From contig NC_065530.1 of the NCBI RefSeq assembly GCF_020184175.1, forward strand, positions 34,015,260-34,079,259: a DNA stretch of 64,000 nt, in the 5' to 3' direction. This stretch comes from Aphis gossypii. Lineage: Eukaryota; Arthropoda; Insecta; Hemiptera; Aphididae. Below, one piece after another: positions 34,801-48,600 of this stretch. Each line of letters starts with the position of its first letter. Position 1 is the stretch's first letter. The position numbers and the translations under genes are program-made. The notes under the pieces were generated by a model that did no database searches, was not told the DNA's origin, and saw only the letters and a list, made by a program, of their open reading frames with translations.

Positions 34801-37347
34801 CGTCCACATGATTATCAGCCAACACCTGGAATGACTGAAAGTAATCCGGTGACAAACTATAATTCTGGAATGACATTAGACATGAGTATGTAAACATTTA
34901 TTTTATTAACTATCAAAATATAATTTTTATTGTAATTTAATTTGTTATAGTGAAATATGATTCCAGTTCATTTGGTGTTGGAACAGTTCCAGGTTTGTTT
35001 TATACCTAATATATAAATTGATATTTTTACTCATTAATAATAATTTTTATGTGTTGTAGATTCACCACACAAAATATTTATTGGAGGATTACCGGCATAC
35101 CTTAATGACGAACAGGTAATTTATTTTCTTATTAAAATATCCAGCCCTTTATTTTTAGCATAATAGTTCATGATTAGCAGAGGTACATTAGGTCAATACC
35201 ATACCAAAACATGGAACAAGAAGAAGCAAAAATAGTGCTAATTTTTTTTTTAATTTTCAGCACATAAATTTCAGGTTTTATTTTTGTTTTTTTCAGAAAA
35301 TATGTTCTTGTTTTGTGTATTAAAATATAGAAGTTTAGATTTACAGGGACCTGGGGTATTTATTTAGGGTTGCCGTAAGAACATGGATTCTCCTTGCCAG
35401 CCTTTTATTGACTTTTCATTATGCTTGCGATACATTTACTTTTCTTTCTGTCTGAAAACAAATGTAAGTAAAAAGTGTAAAAAAAAAAAATTTTAGAAAT
35501 TTCAATGAAACAGTCTAAAGTTAATAATTGTTCCTCTGCTATACCCCTTGCCCCTAGCTAGGGTACTTGGTTGAAAATGAAACTCTGATACAACTGCTTC
35601 CTCGGTCGCCTTGTCCAAATCGACATACAGGCAAGTGGTGTTTCGGAATATTACATTGGTAATTATTGTTTATGTTTCATAGGAACTAAACCGTTCTATA
35701 TGTTTTCTTGAATTTTATAAATGCCTAACAAGAATAAATCAAAACTATTATCTTTATGTACTATTAAGTATAAATGTATATTCTTATTAACCAGTTAATA
35801 ACTTTAGATAATATTAAATATTAAATAATACCTAAATAATTAATTTTCTCGAAGAAACTATAGGGGAATTAAATTTTAAATAGAAATATTTAAAAGTGAA
35901 TAAAAATGGTAAAATTGGTTTTTAGTATGTATGAATTCTGTGATTGATGGATTTTTGATTATAATAAAATATATTTTATGTATTTTATCTTTATAAATAA
36001 TTAAAAGTAAATAATACCATCGATTAAATATACTGACTATGAACTATCCAAATGTTTCATCAATTTGTAATATTTATATAAACTAAATTATTAATTGTAT
36101 TAAGTGTTTATCTTAAAAAATAATTAGTATTAAGTCTGTTTTATTAATATATATATATATATATCAATTTTATGATAAAGCATAAAGAACGGTTGTATAA
36201 CAGGTAAATTAAATGAATATAAAACTTAAATTGTGTTATATTTTATAAGTTCAGTGTTTTACAAATAAAATGGTTAACTTTAATTTTGGTTTATCTTAAA
36301 TTATATTAAGATATTTGGAATGTATACACTATACGTGTTAAACAAAAATGTATAACATTTCTAATATTTTATTTATTTTTTAAATTTTAAATAAATTGAT
36401 CCTTTTGTTATTAAATTGCTTACAGTTAATTTAATACAGTTTTTTTTAAAATTAAGTCGATAACAGTATGTGAGCCCTAAACAAATACTACTAAAGGTTA
36501 ATTAGTATTTAACAGAATATAATAGGTATGAAATTAATTATGTGCATGATGATAGGTGAAAGAACTACTTACATCATTTGGTCAGTTAAAAGCATTCAAT
36601 TTGGTCAAGGATGCTGCTACTGGTTTAAGTAAAGGTTATGCATTCTGCGAGTATGCTGATGTTGTGATGACCGATCAGGTAAAATGCTTAGCTTAATATT
36701 CAAATAGTAGCTTTTTAGACAATGTTTGAAACAAAAATAAATTATAGAACTTTTGTAAGTTTAGGCCATTGCTGGTTTGAATGGTATGCAATTAGGAGAA
36801 AAGAAATTAATTGTCCAAAGGGCCAGTATTGGAGCTAAAAATCCTGGTCTTGGACAAGTACCTGTTACAATTCAAGTTCCTGGACTTACAGTTGTTGGAA
36901 CTGCTGGACCTCCTACTGAGGTAATTTTTTTTTTTAAATATACAAAATAAATATTATTTTTGAAAATATTGATGATTATTTGCAGGTTTTATGTTTATTG
37001 AATATGGTAACTCCTGATGAACTTAAAGATGAAGAAGAATATGAAGATATTCTGGAAGATATTCGTGAAGAGTGTAGTAAATATGGAGTTGTTCGATCAT
37101 TAGAAATTCCACGACCTATTGAAGGAATTGATGTGCCTGGATGTGGAAAAGTATTATTTAAAAATAAAATTTAGTAAAATACAATACAATTTCATTGAAA
37201 AATGTTGTCTTTCAGGTGTTTATAGAGTTTAATACAATTCCTGATTGTCAGAAAGCACAACAAGCTTTGGCTGGCAGAAAGTTCAATAACAGAGTTGTGG
37301 TTACTTCTTTTATGGAACCAGACAAATATCATAGAAGAGAATTTTGA
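31831..37347 (+). CDS. U2AF2: Splicing factor U2AF large subunit
   Basis: Eleven exons: 31831-31846, 31935-32180, 34173-34300, 34538-34654, 34723-34885, 34951-34992, 35060-35115, 36556-36678, 36765-36920, 36986-37150 and 37216-37347. They give 447 aa in frame with GT..AG borders. An Arg/Ser-rich start (residues 6-75) precedes the U2AF35-binding motif around NYWDVPPPGFE. RRM1 has RRLYVGNIPFG and KNFAFLEF; RRM2 has HKIFIGGLPAYL and KGYAFCEY; the C-terminal UHM has VLCLLNMVTPDELKDEEEYE and ends EPDKYHRREF. The protein binds the polypyrimidine tract and the branch-point factor SF1 and recruits U2 snRNP. In fly the gene is U2af50. Introns 2 and 3 host hAT elements, and part of intron 4 with exon 5 is copied at 59.3 kb. 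Confidence 0.96.
32895..33545. mobile_element. hAT element (651 bp) in U2AF intron 2
   Basis: Ends cagggctcgggacttt and (reverse complement) cagggttcaggatttt are inverted repeats. The 8-bp duplication gtgatagt flanks it (32887-32894 and 33546-33553). Words like atatgca recur near both ends, as subterminal repeats do in hAT elements. No transposase frame. Confidence 0.85.
33560..33729. mobile_element. hAT MITE (170 bp) next to the previous element
   Basis: tagggtgaccata at the left and tatggtcaccct(a) at the right are inverted repeats. The 8-bp duplication gtctatgt flanks it (33552-33559 and 33730-33737). Its left duplication overlaps the right duplication of the 651-bp element by two bases, so the two insertions are practically abutting. 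Confidence 0.88.
34336..34500. mobile_element. hAT MITE (165 bp) in U2AF intron 3
   Basis: cagtggcggatctagg at the left and tagatccgccactg at the right are inverted repeats. The 8-bp duplication atgtacta flanks it at 34328-34335 and 34501-34508. Internal G- and C-runs resemble the MITE at 8212-8384. Confidence 0.95.
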
Positions 37348-38228
37348 TTACAATAAATTTAATCCAATATTGAAAATATTTGAATTTTAATTAATTTTTT
37401 ATGTTATAGAACATCCTCAATACTGAATTATGACTTTTAAACTAGTTCCATTAATAGCAAGTCTTATTTTGCTGTATGTTTGAAAATAAATTGATTGTAT
37501 TTATTTTATCTTATAATTTAGATATAAAACTATTTGTCCAAAATAGATAATAAATAATAATAATAAATAAAAATATAATTGCAGTTTTTATTTTTAATAA
37601 GCGGTGGCCGTGGTTGGCTATATTGGGCTAATGATCTACCTTATCAGTGAGTGACAATTTCATAAGCGAGTAAAAGGGACCATTGTAATGATCTGATTGA
37701 GAAATGAGAATATTGAGAATAATTAAATACTCGTAAGTTCGTAAGTACGTTATTTCGCATCGCTGTTTATTGCGACTTTTAAATTAGTTAAGTATTCATA
37801 ATGCGACGTGAGTGTTAATGTGTAAACAACTATTCATTAATTAATTCTTTTTAATCTCGTTCGTTTCGAAGTATCTAATATTACAATGGAGACCAGAATG
37901 ACTGATGCGGACGTCGAGAATATGGTTTTACCTACCGCACTACTACTGACTTAAATATTACGAAAACAATGAAAACATATTAGCTCGTGCGGGAATTTGA
38001 ATGTAAATAAAAATGACGAACTTCATCAGCGAAATAAAATCGGCGTGACCTCGGATTAGGAATAAAATTTCGTTTGGCCTGTGACAAAATAGTCTGGTCT
38101 TCCGATCTGACGCCAACCAGCACAAATATTTACCTATTTAATACCTCGTTTCTTAAAATTATGTTATCCTGGCCTGTAGTTGCTGTTTGTGTAATTTCCA
38201 TGTGAATATGCCACTTATTCTCTTAGAA

Positions 38229-38404
38229 CAGTGGCGTAACAAAAAAACTTGGGCTCCCCCGCAAAAATAAAAATGTTAAGAATGGGCCCCTAACATATTG
38301 TTATATCAAAGAATTCAAATACCTATAACCCTATAACCAAAGGCCCCAAATTACCATGGGCCCCCCCGCAACGTGGGGTCTGCGGGCCCTCAGTTACGCC
38401 ACTG
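38229..38404. mobile_element. hAT MITE (176 bp)
   Basis: cagtggcgtaac and gttacgccactg are perfect 12-bp inverted termini. The 8-bp duplication tcttagaa flanks it (38221-38228 and 38405-38412). The interior is G/C-rich (gggcccc, ggcccccccg). No frame. Confidence 0.95.
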
Positions 38405-41315
38405 TCTTAGAATGTGAATTATTCGCCTACAACGTCGTATTGTAATATTGAATAAAATTCGGAAGTTTTTTAACCTAACCTAACCCATCATTTTCGGATT
38501 GATCGATTATTTTCAAGTGATTTTGATGGATCAACTTGTTTTTAAACTCAACATTGGCTAAATTTATAATTGAAGTATAATTTAAAAAAAAATCTTATTA
38601 AATTTAAGTATATATATATTATATATATTTTTTTAATTGTACGTATTATTTTTTTCTAAACACCGTGATGTTATCAAAATTATTATTATTAAAGTAATAA
38701 ATTAATTATTTACTATACATGAAATAACATAATTTAAACATGTGTTTTTAAGAAACAAAATTCTAAATTTATCTATTTTATTTTATTCAACAATACTATG
38801 CATTTTTACTTCAAATTTAATTTACAGAAATTACATCGGCTAGAGCAGAGCTCACAAAATATTTCAGCTATGATTTTGAATTTATTTTTTGTGAATTGTA
38901 CGGGAAAAGTATAATATACTTCTAATAATTTGATAATATTCATACTTTTTGGAATGTTAATTTTTTAAATAACACCCTTAATATGCTACAATTTAAGTTT
39001 AGATAATAATAACTATTTTAATTCCGGCTTTAGTACATCAGTTTGATGGGTCACGTAATGTTTGGCTAAAAACTAAATGTGTGAAAAACTTAAGAAATGT
39101 TCATTGACAGGATTTAAATGTGAGATAGCACTTAAAATATCTTTATTATTGGAAAATCGATTTTTAATTTCTACCAAAATTTAATCAATAACTTTGTAAT
39201 AAAGTTAGACTTTTAAATTTAGTTTAATGTCGGCAATTCTACTTTTAATGAATTTTTTTGTGTAAGTATAAATTGTTAAAAGTGTTTCGGATTTTTAATA
39301 AATTTTTTTTATATATTTTTTTTAGTATCTTCAATTTTGTGAAGGTATGTATTGTTATTTTTATCACATATAGAAATAGTTTTAGCATATATATGTTTTA
39401 AAAAGTTGTATCTGTGTCTTTTAACTTCATATCATCATATCTTGAAGAATTAATTCTAAAGATGATACAGAGTCAGATATAATTGATCATAGAGTCTATA
39501 ATGAGCATATTATTATTGATAGATTTAAATCTATATTATAACTGTATTCTACTCTTACTATAATTATATATAACTGAATTGATAAGAGTTTACCAGTGCA
39601 ATTAGGTGATAGGAGTTTAACAGCTTTCCTAATCCCATTCAAAGGGTTTTGTAACAAATCCAATTGATTGATATAATATCTCGATTCATCATTCATGGTA
39701 CTATGTATTAGCGATTTACTTTGGAATTTAATCAGTATTAATATTGTTTCTAATTTGAAAAAAATTATTTTGTAAAAGTATTTCCAATACATATCTATTT
39801 AATAAATATTTGAATGAAAAAGTATTTAAATACTATATTATTGTATTTGTCTACATAATTTTTTATTTTGAAATCTGTATTTTAATATAGATTATATGTA
39901 TATTAAAGAATATTATTCGATAATTTTTATCATTATTAATATTTCGAATTTAATATATTTATTATTGTTATAAACTTTTAAGTTATATTAGGTATAAGTT
40001 ATAACTTAGGTATGTGGTTATAAGAAATGCCGGTGTGATATCGAAATAATGGACTCATTGCAGTAGTGTAGCTAAATAGCCTATTTAAGACGCCGTGTTA
40101 TCTTGATTCAATAACAGAACAAAAAACTAGTTAAATTATTATTTATTATTCATTAGATGCAGGAAAAATGAACCAATCTGTGACACCATCATGCCGGTGG
40201 GAGAAGTGAAAAAGTGTTCTCCAAATTAAAGTAAGTTTCTTTATTTACTATGTATCTATAATACCTATAGCCTAAATAAAAAAATATATTAATTAATTTA
40301 TAAAAAATGTATTCATTACTAATGCGCGCTGTGGAAATATTATTAAAAACAATAGACATTCATCAAGACAAAAGTAAAAAAAAAAAAAATGAGCTCGTGA
40401 ATACCGCTTTGATGTACAATATGAGTTGAGTGGGTCACTATGATGGGTGTGTTAAATTTGAATTCAATGCTATTGTAATGATGTAAAAATAAAAGAATAT
40501 GTAATATAAAATTAAAATAACTAAAAAAATGCTAAAACTTGAATAATAGGTCTAAGGTCTAAGGGATTCTTCCTTACACTTATAAGTGCTAGAGAATATA
40601 ATTACCTACCAAAACAAATGCTAAATTCATAGTATTATACTTTCCTACTCATTTTCGGAGGGCTCTCGAGGTCGTATATTCGAGAATTTGATTAATTACA
40701 CCGTATAATAAAAACTGTATATAAATTTTAATAAAAATATGAAGTATGTTATAATCATGCACCTTACACGGTTCGTAGCTGTAGGTACGTATATTGTGTT
40801 GTAATATAAAAGCTGATAGGATAACACAAATTAAAAACTCAAAGCACGCGAGTCTAACTGAATAAAACACTTATTTAGCTCGTTAAAAAAAGGCCATGCC
40901 GTTATCATTTACATGATTAGGTGTTGGTTATGTGACTTAGGCCCATGTACTGGTGAAAAAAACACGGTCATATTGAACAGAGTGGCTGGTGGCTTTATCA
41001 AAGACCTCTGAGTTTTCGAGAAACTAACTTTTTCCTTAGTGGTAGAAACCCCTGGTTCGACCATGTCTGAAGGCAGTGCGGCACATGAAATAGTCATACG
41101 TCTTGCGTTTTATTATCATAAATACATGTCATTTTCTACGTGATCTTACAATTCGAAATGTCCCTTTCATCAGTGATGAAGATTCATATTGGGAGTAATC
41201 ATTATCTGTGCATGACAACCTGACCGTTATTTATTTATTATTTTTAAGCGCAGTTAAAACATTATTATTGTATACAAAAAATCGTTCTGAACGGAGACGG
41301 TTTATTAGACTATAT

Positions 41316-41573
41316 CAGGATTCCCAACCTTTTTATCATCAAGTACCACCAGACATTTTTACAAACAATACGCGTACCACTTCAATTCTAAAAACTAAAT
41401 TAGGAGTCAATTATTTTTAACGTATATTTTTATGATTCATTAATTTCTTAACATTTTTTATTATTTGATATTTATGAAAGTAAAAAATTTTAATTTTTAG
41501 TTAAATCTTTAAGTTAAAATTTCTTTACGTATCACTTGCGAGCCTTCCGCGTACAACGAATTGGGAACTCCTG
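41316..41573. mobile_element. hAT MITE (258 bp)
   Basis: caggattcccaac and the right end ttgggaactcctg are inverted termini. The 8-bp duplication gactatat flanks it (41308-41315 and 41574-41581). The 70-codon open frame that runs into it has no recognisable content. Confidence 0.9.
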
Positions 41574-44500
41574 GACTATATTATTATAAGTACATAAGTA
41601 TATTATATGATATTGTTTTTTAATATCACTATTAAAGTATTATAATTTACTATTATTATTACAATAGGCTGATTTGATTTTTTTGTCGAAAACATTAAAT
41701 TTATTAAATTATTATTATACTATCATATTACCATAAAACAGCTAGTGTGAATAGATGTTAGGTACTAAATATATTATACATATAACACATATATATTAAT
41801 CAATATACTTTGAAAATTTTACTGCGTAAAGTAAAATTTGTAATTTACATAAAAACACCTCACGAATAGTATTTTTAAGTTATAACAAAATAGTTAACAC
41901 CATTATTCATTGTTTTTATATTATAATCATTTTGCCCAAATTTGAATATTTTATAAAAGTGTTTACTACAAAATACTTGTAGTTTGTAAATTTTTGTGAT
42001 TTTGTTGAATTTTGTAAGAACTTGAACTTGAACTTCAAATACAAATAAAAATTAAATTATGCCTATGCAGGTATTTTGAATATTTTTATTAGAACAATGT
42101 ATATAATTTTGTTTTTAAGAATTTTAAATCAGTGAATATTTTTTTATTGGCATTTATAAAACAAAATCAAGAATTTTCCACGCCAGTAATAATCTCTTAC
42201 AGAGTCAAAATATTTTAAAATTTTTTTTATGTTTTGAAAATGATAATATCAACATTTGGTGTAAATTTCAAGTATCTAAGATTATTTATTTTTGAATTAC
42301 AACAAAATAACAAAAATCATTTGAGAAGACAATTATTTTACGGGTCAATACTTATGCGATATTGCAAAAATTTGAATTTTAGACGATCAAAAAAATTAAT
42401 CTGACTTGAAGGTAGGTCAAAAACTTATAAATAACCTTGCATTAAAATTTCAAATTTTAGGTATGAATATTAAACATTTTATGAATTTATCACTATAAAA
42501 TAAATAATTTTTTAATTTTCGTGATTTTAATAAAAAATTGTATATCTTTTTGTGAATTACGTTCAAATTCTTTTTTAATTACTGTTAATAACAACTTAAA
42601 AAGAATGTCGTAGTAATTTTTCAAAATTTTGATTGAGTTTTTGTTAAAAAAAAAAATTCATTGTAACATTAATACATCCATCACTCCATTTAGAATCTAA
42701 AATATAAAAAAAATAAAAAATAAAATAACAAAATTACAAATATTTATTATATTGGTACTTTCAAGTTAAAAAAATTTTGGGCCTTTAAATTTAATTTCCG
42801 GTAACATAAAATAGCTCTATCCACCCATGCATTAAATACAATACATTTAAAAATCTACAATACTGTGTGTACAATAAAATTACCATAAGATAATCTTATA
42901 TGATTTATGACACTCACATTACGGTACTGTGAGGAAAATAGTTCATTATAGAGTGCTAGTTGATCTAAATGTAAGTTAAATTATTTTTCGTTGGTAGTTT
43001 AGGTTTGTATGAAATTCAAAATTATTATAGATAAAAGGTCTAAAACGTCAAAAACTTTGCGTATAATAATTTGTGCCCGGAAATCCTATATATCCCAGTA
43101 ACTAGGTCTCCGAGAATTAAATACATCATTTTCATAATATTATTATAAACCTAATTTTAAACTTGGGAAAACTCGACGGGTAAGTTTGAAAACTATAGTG
43201 ATGAGTACAGTTCGTAAATACACGATATACAATATACGTATTGTTATACACGTCGTGGTATTCATCGAGCGACAAGCCCGAAGCAGGTATAGGATGTAAT
43301 AAAACATTATAATGTTATAGACCGGCAGACAACTTAGGAACACATTACATTGACAATAATATGCTTCCGTAACCATAGTTATATCATTGATGTTTGTTTT
43401 CCCTCTCGGTGCTTCGACTGCTTCGTGTAAATGCGTGATGTGTAAAAATTACATAATATACGCAGTAGGTATATAAAACCGCCGACGTATAAAGCACGTC
43501 TAAATTATAATTATTATCTCTAAGTTAATACTTATGAGTTAACGAGTCCATATAGATGCAGATTCGGAGAAAGGCCCCGAAGAATGGGCTCAAGGGATGA
43601 AGCACTACAATGTCAGTCATTAGATTATACCTTAAAGTATTTTCAAAGCCCCTGTATTATAGATCATTATCATATCGAATGCAAAAATGATCATAAACGT
43701 TTCGTTATACTTAAAAACGGATCCTGCAGATATTGAAATTTATATCACGCTTAGGCGCTTATCACGTGATCACGCGCAGCGGTCGCTACTGTGGCAAAAT
43801 TTGCGTGATCACGGATGCGTATGGTTGTAGGAAACCAGGGCTCAAACATTTACGGGTAAATATATAGTAAGGAAAGCATTGAAAATCAAAACAAATAGTA
43901 TTACGTATTATTCGTGTACCTTTACATAGTAGGTACATATATACCATAGACGTCTGTTTGATGACGTGTTTTATATCACCTACGAATATTGTTCTTTTGT
44001 TCGTCTATATACTCTATACTATAGCTCGCTCGAGAAAATCGTATACAATATAATACAGCAGATGAGTCGGTTGATATTTCCTGCTATTGTTCGCGATCAC
44101 GAATATATTTATACTCTGCGGTTTGCCGTCGACTTGACAATTCTTATTCATATCACTGTTTTGCGTTCACTGTTGTTATTCACTATAATACACACTTATA
44201 CGTTTTATACTCTTATCAGCTATCGTTTATTATTATATTATATGCACATAATAAATCCACAACAGCAACGTATAGTGTGGAGACATACTTATAGTTACAT
44301 CTTAAATTCAGAGGTTTTCAAATTTTTCCCACTGCACACGGACTCACGAAGAATTTGATTCCGATTGAAGTACCTATAGTAACATTGAAATATTTTTCGT
44401 CGTGTTAACGCGTAGGTGTATTATCACCATTATGTGTACCACATAGATACATTGGAAAAGTACAATTTATTGTATTATGTAAACTATTTGTGAGAAATGT

Positions 44501-45299
44501 TGTACTCAATTGGCAATTACATATTTTGTTTGGATTTGTAAATACTCAAAAATTCAACAGTTTGTTACGCGTATTTTTAACGAAATCTTTGTAATTTTGG
44601 TTTTTGTTTGAAAAATGTGTTGTAGTTATTTATGAACCACTGTCGTTTTAAACGTTGTCTTCTGTAGTGTAAACCCGTTTTATGTTACTTAAACATCTCA
44701 AACAATACGCGCATATTCCTGTGTATTTGTATTTTGTATATTGTATTATTAGTTGCATATTCAAACAGTCTTATCGTATGTTGGGAATATTGTCGTAGAT
44801 AATATTTCTAATATGTATCAATATGTATCAGGTAATATAATTAAGTGAAATAGAGAATCTGATAAATAAACATATATTAGTCGAGTACTGATAGACAGAA
44901 GTAAAATATATATTAATTATCATAGTACATAAATTATTTTAATGTTAATGTAGATGGATTTTTACGTGTACGCCTACCTATTGTAAAATGTATACCTATT
45001 TAATACTTGCATTCAGATATTCTTCAATTTTAGAAGTGAAACCTGAAATTTTCACAAGTCAAAATAACTATATTATAACAACCACATTGTATAACGTTAT
45101 AACACTTATAACATATAATAATACAAGACAGACGATGGTGCGTTTATGATTATTTTATTTCACAGAATAACCATATAGGTAGTTTTGTTGTTATATGTAT
45201 TTGGTAGGTTATCTCATAAATTGGAGCCGTGTAAAAGATAGTTTTATCAATTGTCGGTATCAGAGTTCGTATTATTTTTTGTAGATCATTTATATGATA

Positions 45300-45680
45300 A
45301 AAATGTTTTTTTTACCGGTGGGAGGGTCCGACTGGGCCGGGGGGCATTGCCGACTACGCGTTTATCCCTTTCCACGGGCAAATTCTTAACTACGGCACTA
45401 GAGTAAAGGCGTCACGAAGCGTGTCGGTGGCGGGGGGTCAACAATTCAACACCGTACGTCATTATAGCTTTTATTTTAGCGCGTGGCTCTTGCAACAAAG
45501 GAATCGATATATAGACGGGCGCCGACGGCCGCGACCACGTCCGCGTCTAATGCTCGCTAGTTTTTTATGCCGGTCGGTTCGGGTCGGTATAACATTTCGT
45601 GTGACGGGGTGCGCCGCCGTTGTGCACCCACCTACAAAATACAGTATTTATGATATAATCGAAAAGGCTCGTCGGAATGG
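45300..45680 (+). promoter_or_regulatory. CpG-rich probable promoter region of CCDC170
   Basis: GC and CpG content rise sharply (for example cgggcgccgacggccgcgac at 45519) immediately before the first coding exon, against an A+T-rich background. Aphid genes often start in such CpG-richer patches. The first part (45310-45400) may instead be a repeat end. No core element is claimed. Confidence 0.4.
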
Positions 45681-48600
45681 CGCAACCGCTGAGTGACGAA
45701 GACTGGAGAGTTTTCGACATCCTTTGCGGCCAAAAAGTAAATGAGGACTATACATACGATTTATACGCGTGTCGTCATTTATACAGATAGCACTGCAGCG
45801 GCTGCTGTAGAAAGGGAAATTATTTTATTACACGGTCATGAAATAAGTATTGCAGGTTTTTTACACTGTCGTGTTTTTCTTTTTGTACTCTCGGAAAAAA
45901 ACTTTTGGTAGAGTGACGAAGCGTCAGTAATTTTCAATTCTGTCGTTCTGGCAATAAATAAAAATAAATTAATCGAAAATTGTCTAGCGGGGTTTGGTGT
46001 CTAAAAACTGAAAATATAAATCGACTTAATTATAGCGAACCATAAAAACCTGTATTTCCACGCAATGCCGTCCGTTTAAATCCGTAAAACGGTGAAACAC
46101 TGCACCCACGCATAAATGTACCATTAAAATATTTTGTCCAGCTATCTGTTTACCAACCACACCATTAGTACGCCATATAATATGATTTATTTTCAAAACA
46201 CCACATTATTATAATGATATGGGTAAGATATATACGCGCGTATAAATATAGGTGTTGAGATAAAGGCATCGCACATAAATCGCGTTTATTAGGTGAGATT
46301 TTATATTGTTATATACCTATTTATACGTTATCGTATACGTATAATATGATAAAATGTATTATGGTTAAGTTGTACATCAGTATACATAGATCGACGCATG
46401 ATGGTACGCTGTGACATTCGATTAAATTATGACAGTAAATACGTATATGGTAAATTGTTATATGCGTACTACGCGGCTGGTGTCGTGCTAAAAAAAATTA
46501 ACATCATGTCACGATGATTGATTTTTTTTAAGTACGCCGAGGACACATTCGCGAAATGTATAAAGAGATACACACGCACAATAATGTGCACTGGCCCGAG
46601 GTGATCCACTGGGTACCAGGCAAGCAATAGCGCTGAATATTTGCAATGTTGTCTGTATATTCGAATAAATCATAAAACATTTACATATATCGTATACCTA
46701 TTATGTATTATTGTCATAGTTATTGTTATTATTATTATTATTATTATTATACCTAATCGGTGACTTAATATTCATATACATCCTAATATTTATTAAAATT
46801 GTATTCGACGTAGAATTATTATTATATTATGTGTACAGGACAACATAATATCTATGTGCGGGCATATGTCTTTTACAATATTATTATTAAATGGTATCCT
46901 TTTAGAAACGGAGTTTTTTATGCACCAAAAATAAACTCCAAACTCACAGGTTTAACCTACTTAAGGACACGGTTCTATGTAAATGTTGCCATACAATATA
47001 TCGTGTGACATGCAAATCGATAAATTCCATTCGTTCATGACACACGCACTATTGTTATACTGTACGCACTCGGCGCCGACGGTTTGATTTAGTATTCGGC
47101 TGGCCGACTAACATATCAGAAGTCGGTATATAACTGCAATGTATAATATTATAATTAGTGTTTGCCGTTTGAGGTTGTTTTCCATAAAATAAATAAAATA
47201 ATAATGACAATAACGAAACTCTACCTAGTAAAAACCATTAACAAATAATTGAAGGTTCAATAGAGTTGGATAAACAAAAAACAGGTATTGCCATGGATGA
47301 AAAAAATTATACATACGATGTCTAATAATATTTTCTGGTATTCCTTAATAACGTTGTGATTTCGACGTCGACGCGTGAAAAGGGTTTAGTAACTAGAGTA
47401 TATATAATGTGCGTGACTCCAGATAATATATTAGATCGAGTTTTACAATTTGTACGTGGTACCGGTGAAAAAAGTTCTGTTTTTCGCCCCGTAGAAAACC
47501 ACTTTTTATTAACGTTATTTGCGCGTTAATACCAGATCATTTGGTATATTTTTATTATTTTTGTACTCACGTTATTCTGCTTTTGCAGATGGATTCTGAA
47601 GATACTATTAGTAATCACGAGATGATATCCACGTTGAAAAGCGAGTTGGCTGCATTGCAGTTCAAAAGAGATCGCCTTATGTCCGAGGTTAGTAACTGTT
47701 GTTCAGACAAATTTTGATAAAAAACTACAACTCGATTATCTCATTGTATAGCTGCAAGACACCAAAGGACAGCTTCGGAATAGAGACCAAAGGACAGTAG
47801 AGCTCGAAGCTGAGACGGAAATGTTGAAAGAACAGCAAGTTAGACAAAATTCAATCATCGCCAGCCTGAGAAATAGAATAAAGGTATATCTGTATACAAA
47901 ATACTGTTATTATTATATATTTATATATTGATGTTTGTATAATGTATATATGTTATTTTTACATATTTAAAATTTATATTAGGAATTGGAAGATCAAGAG
48001 AGATCGTTGACTACGTCATTGGGAAGGGCAGATATGTCATCCGAATCTTTAGCTAGAGAAAATCGTCATCAGGCAGAAAAGTGTTCTGAATTGGAGCGGA
48101 AAATTGATTTATTGGAATTAAACTGTACTAAAGCTGAAAACGCGAGAGACTCGGCAAGAAGATCAATGTCAGAGTTTGTAAGTAGGACTTCGATGGCGTT
48201 AGGGTACGAGTCTTTGAATTCAGATTCTCCAGCCGCTGTTGATGTAGTCTTATCTAAAGCGTCGGAAATGCATCAGGTGAGTATCAGGAAAATAATTTAT
48301 ACTTAAGCGTACAAAATATAATCACTGGATAGTATTATTTATAAATATACAAATTAATATAGGTTTTATAAAATTAATGAAATTAAAATAATTATATATT
48401 ATGTCTAATAATTTCAGTTAGTGTTTAGTTTGGTTTTGAACCATTTAGTATTAATGCTTAGGTTTGTAATTAGTTACTAATTTAATTAGTTTAGTATTTT
48501 TAAATATATTATAATTTTAAATTAATCAATTATGACACTGTATATGTATATATTATGTATATAGGTTGAAAAAAGTCTAAGCATATAGTTGCTTAAAAAA

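Larger units (their letters stand above)
37348..45676. other. Large gene-poor interval (8.3 kb)
   Basis: Apart from two hAT MITEs (separate entries) I see no gene. Poly(A)-type AATAAA words follow U2AF at 37486. At 42100-42700 lies a low-complexity block of the kind often seen as dispersed repeats. From about 45300 to 45780 the sequence becomes CpG-rich, consistent with the CCDC170 promoter region. Confidence 0.5.

Noticed and set aside
40140..40240. Possible hAT/ZMYM-type scrap reading RSEKVFSKLK
   Set aside because: Only about ten residues resemble the dimerisation motif and stops surround them, so it was not listed as a feature.
43966..44358. 130-codon open frame on the + strand
   Set aside because: Composition follows the A+T-rich background, no domain is visible and there are no splice or start features. 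It looks like a chance frame.
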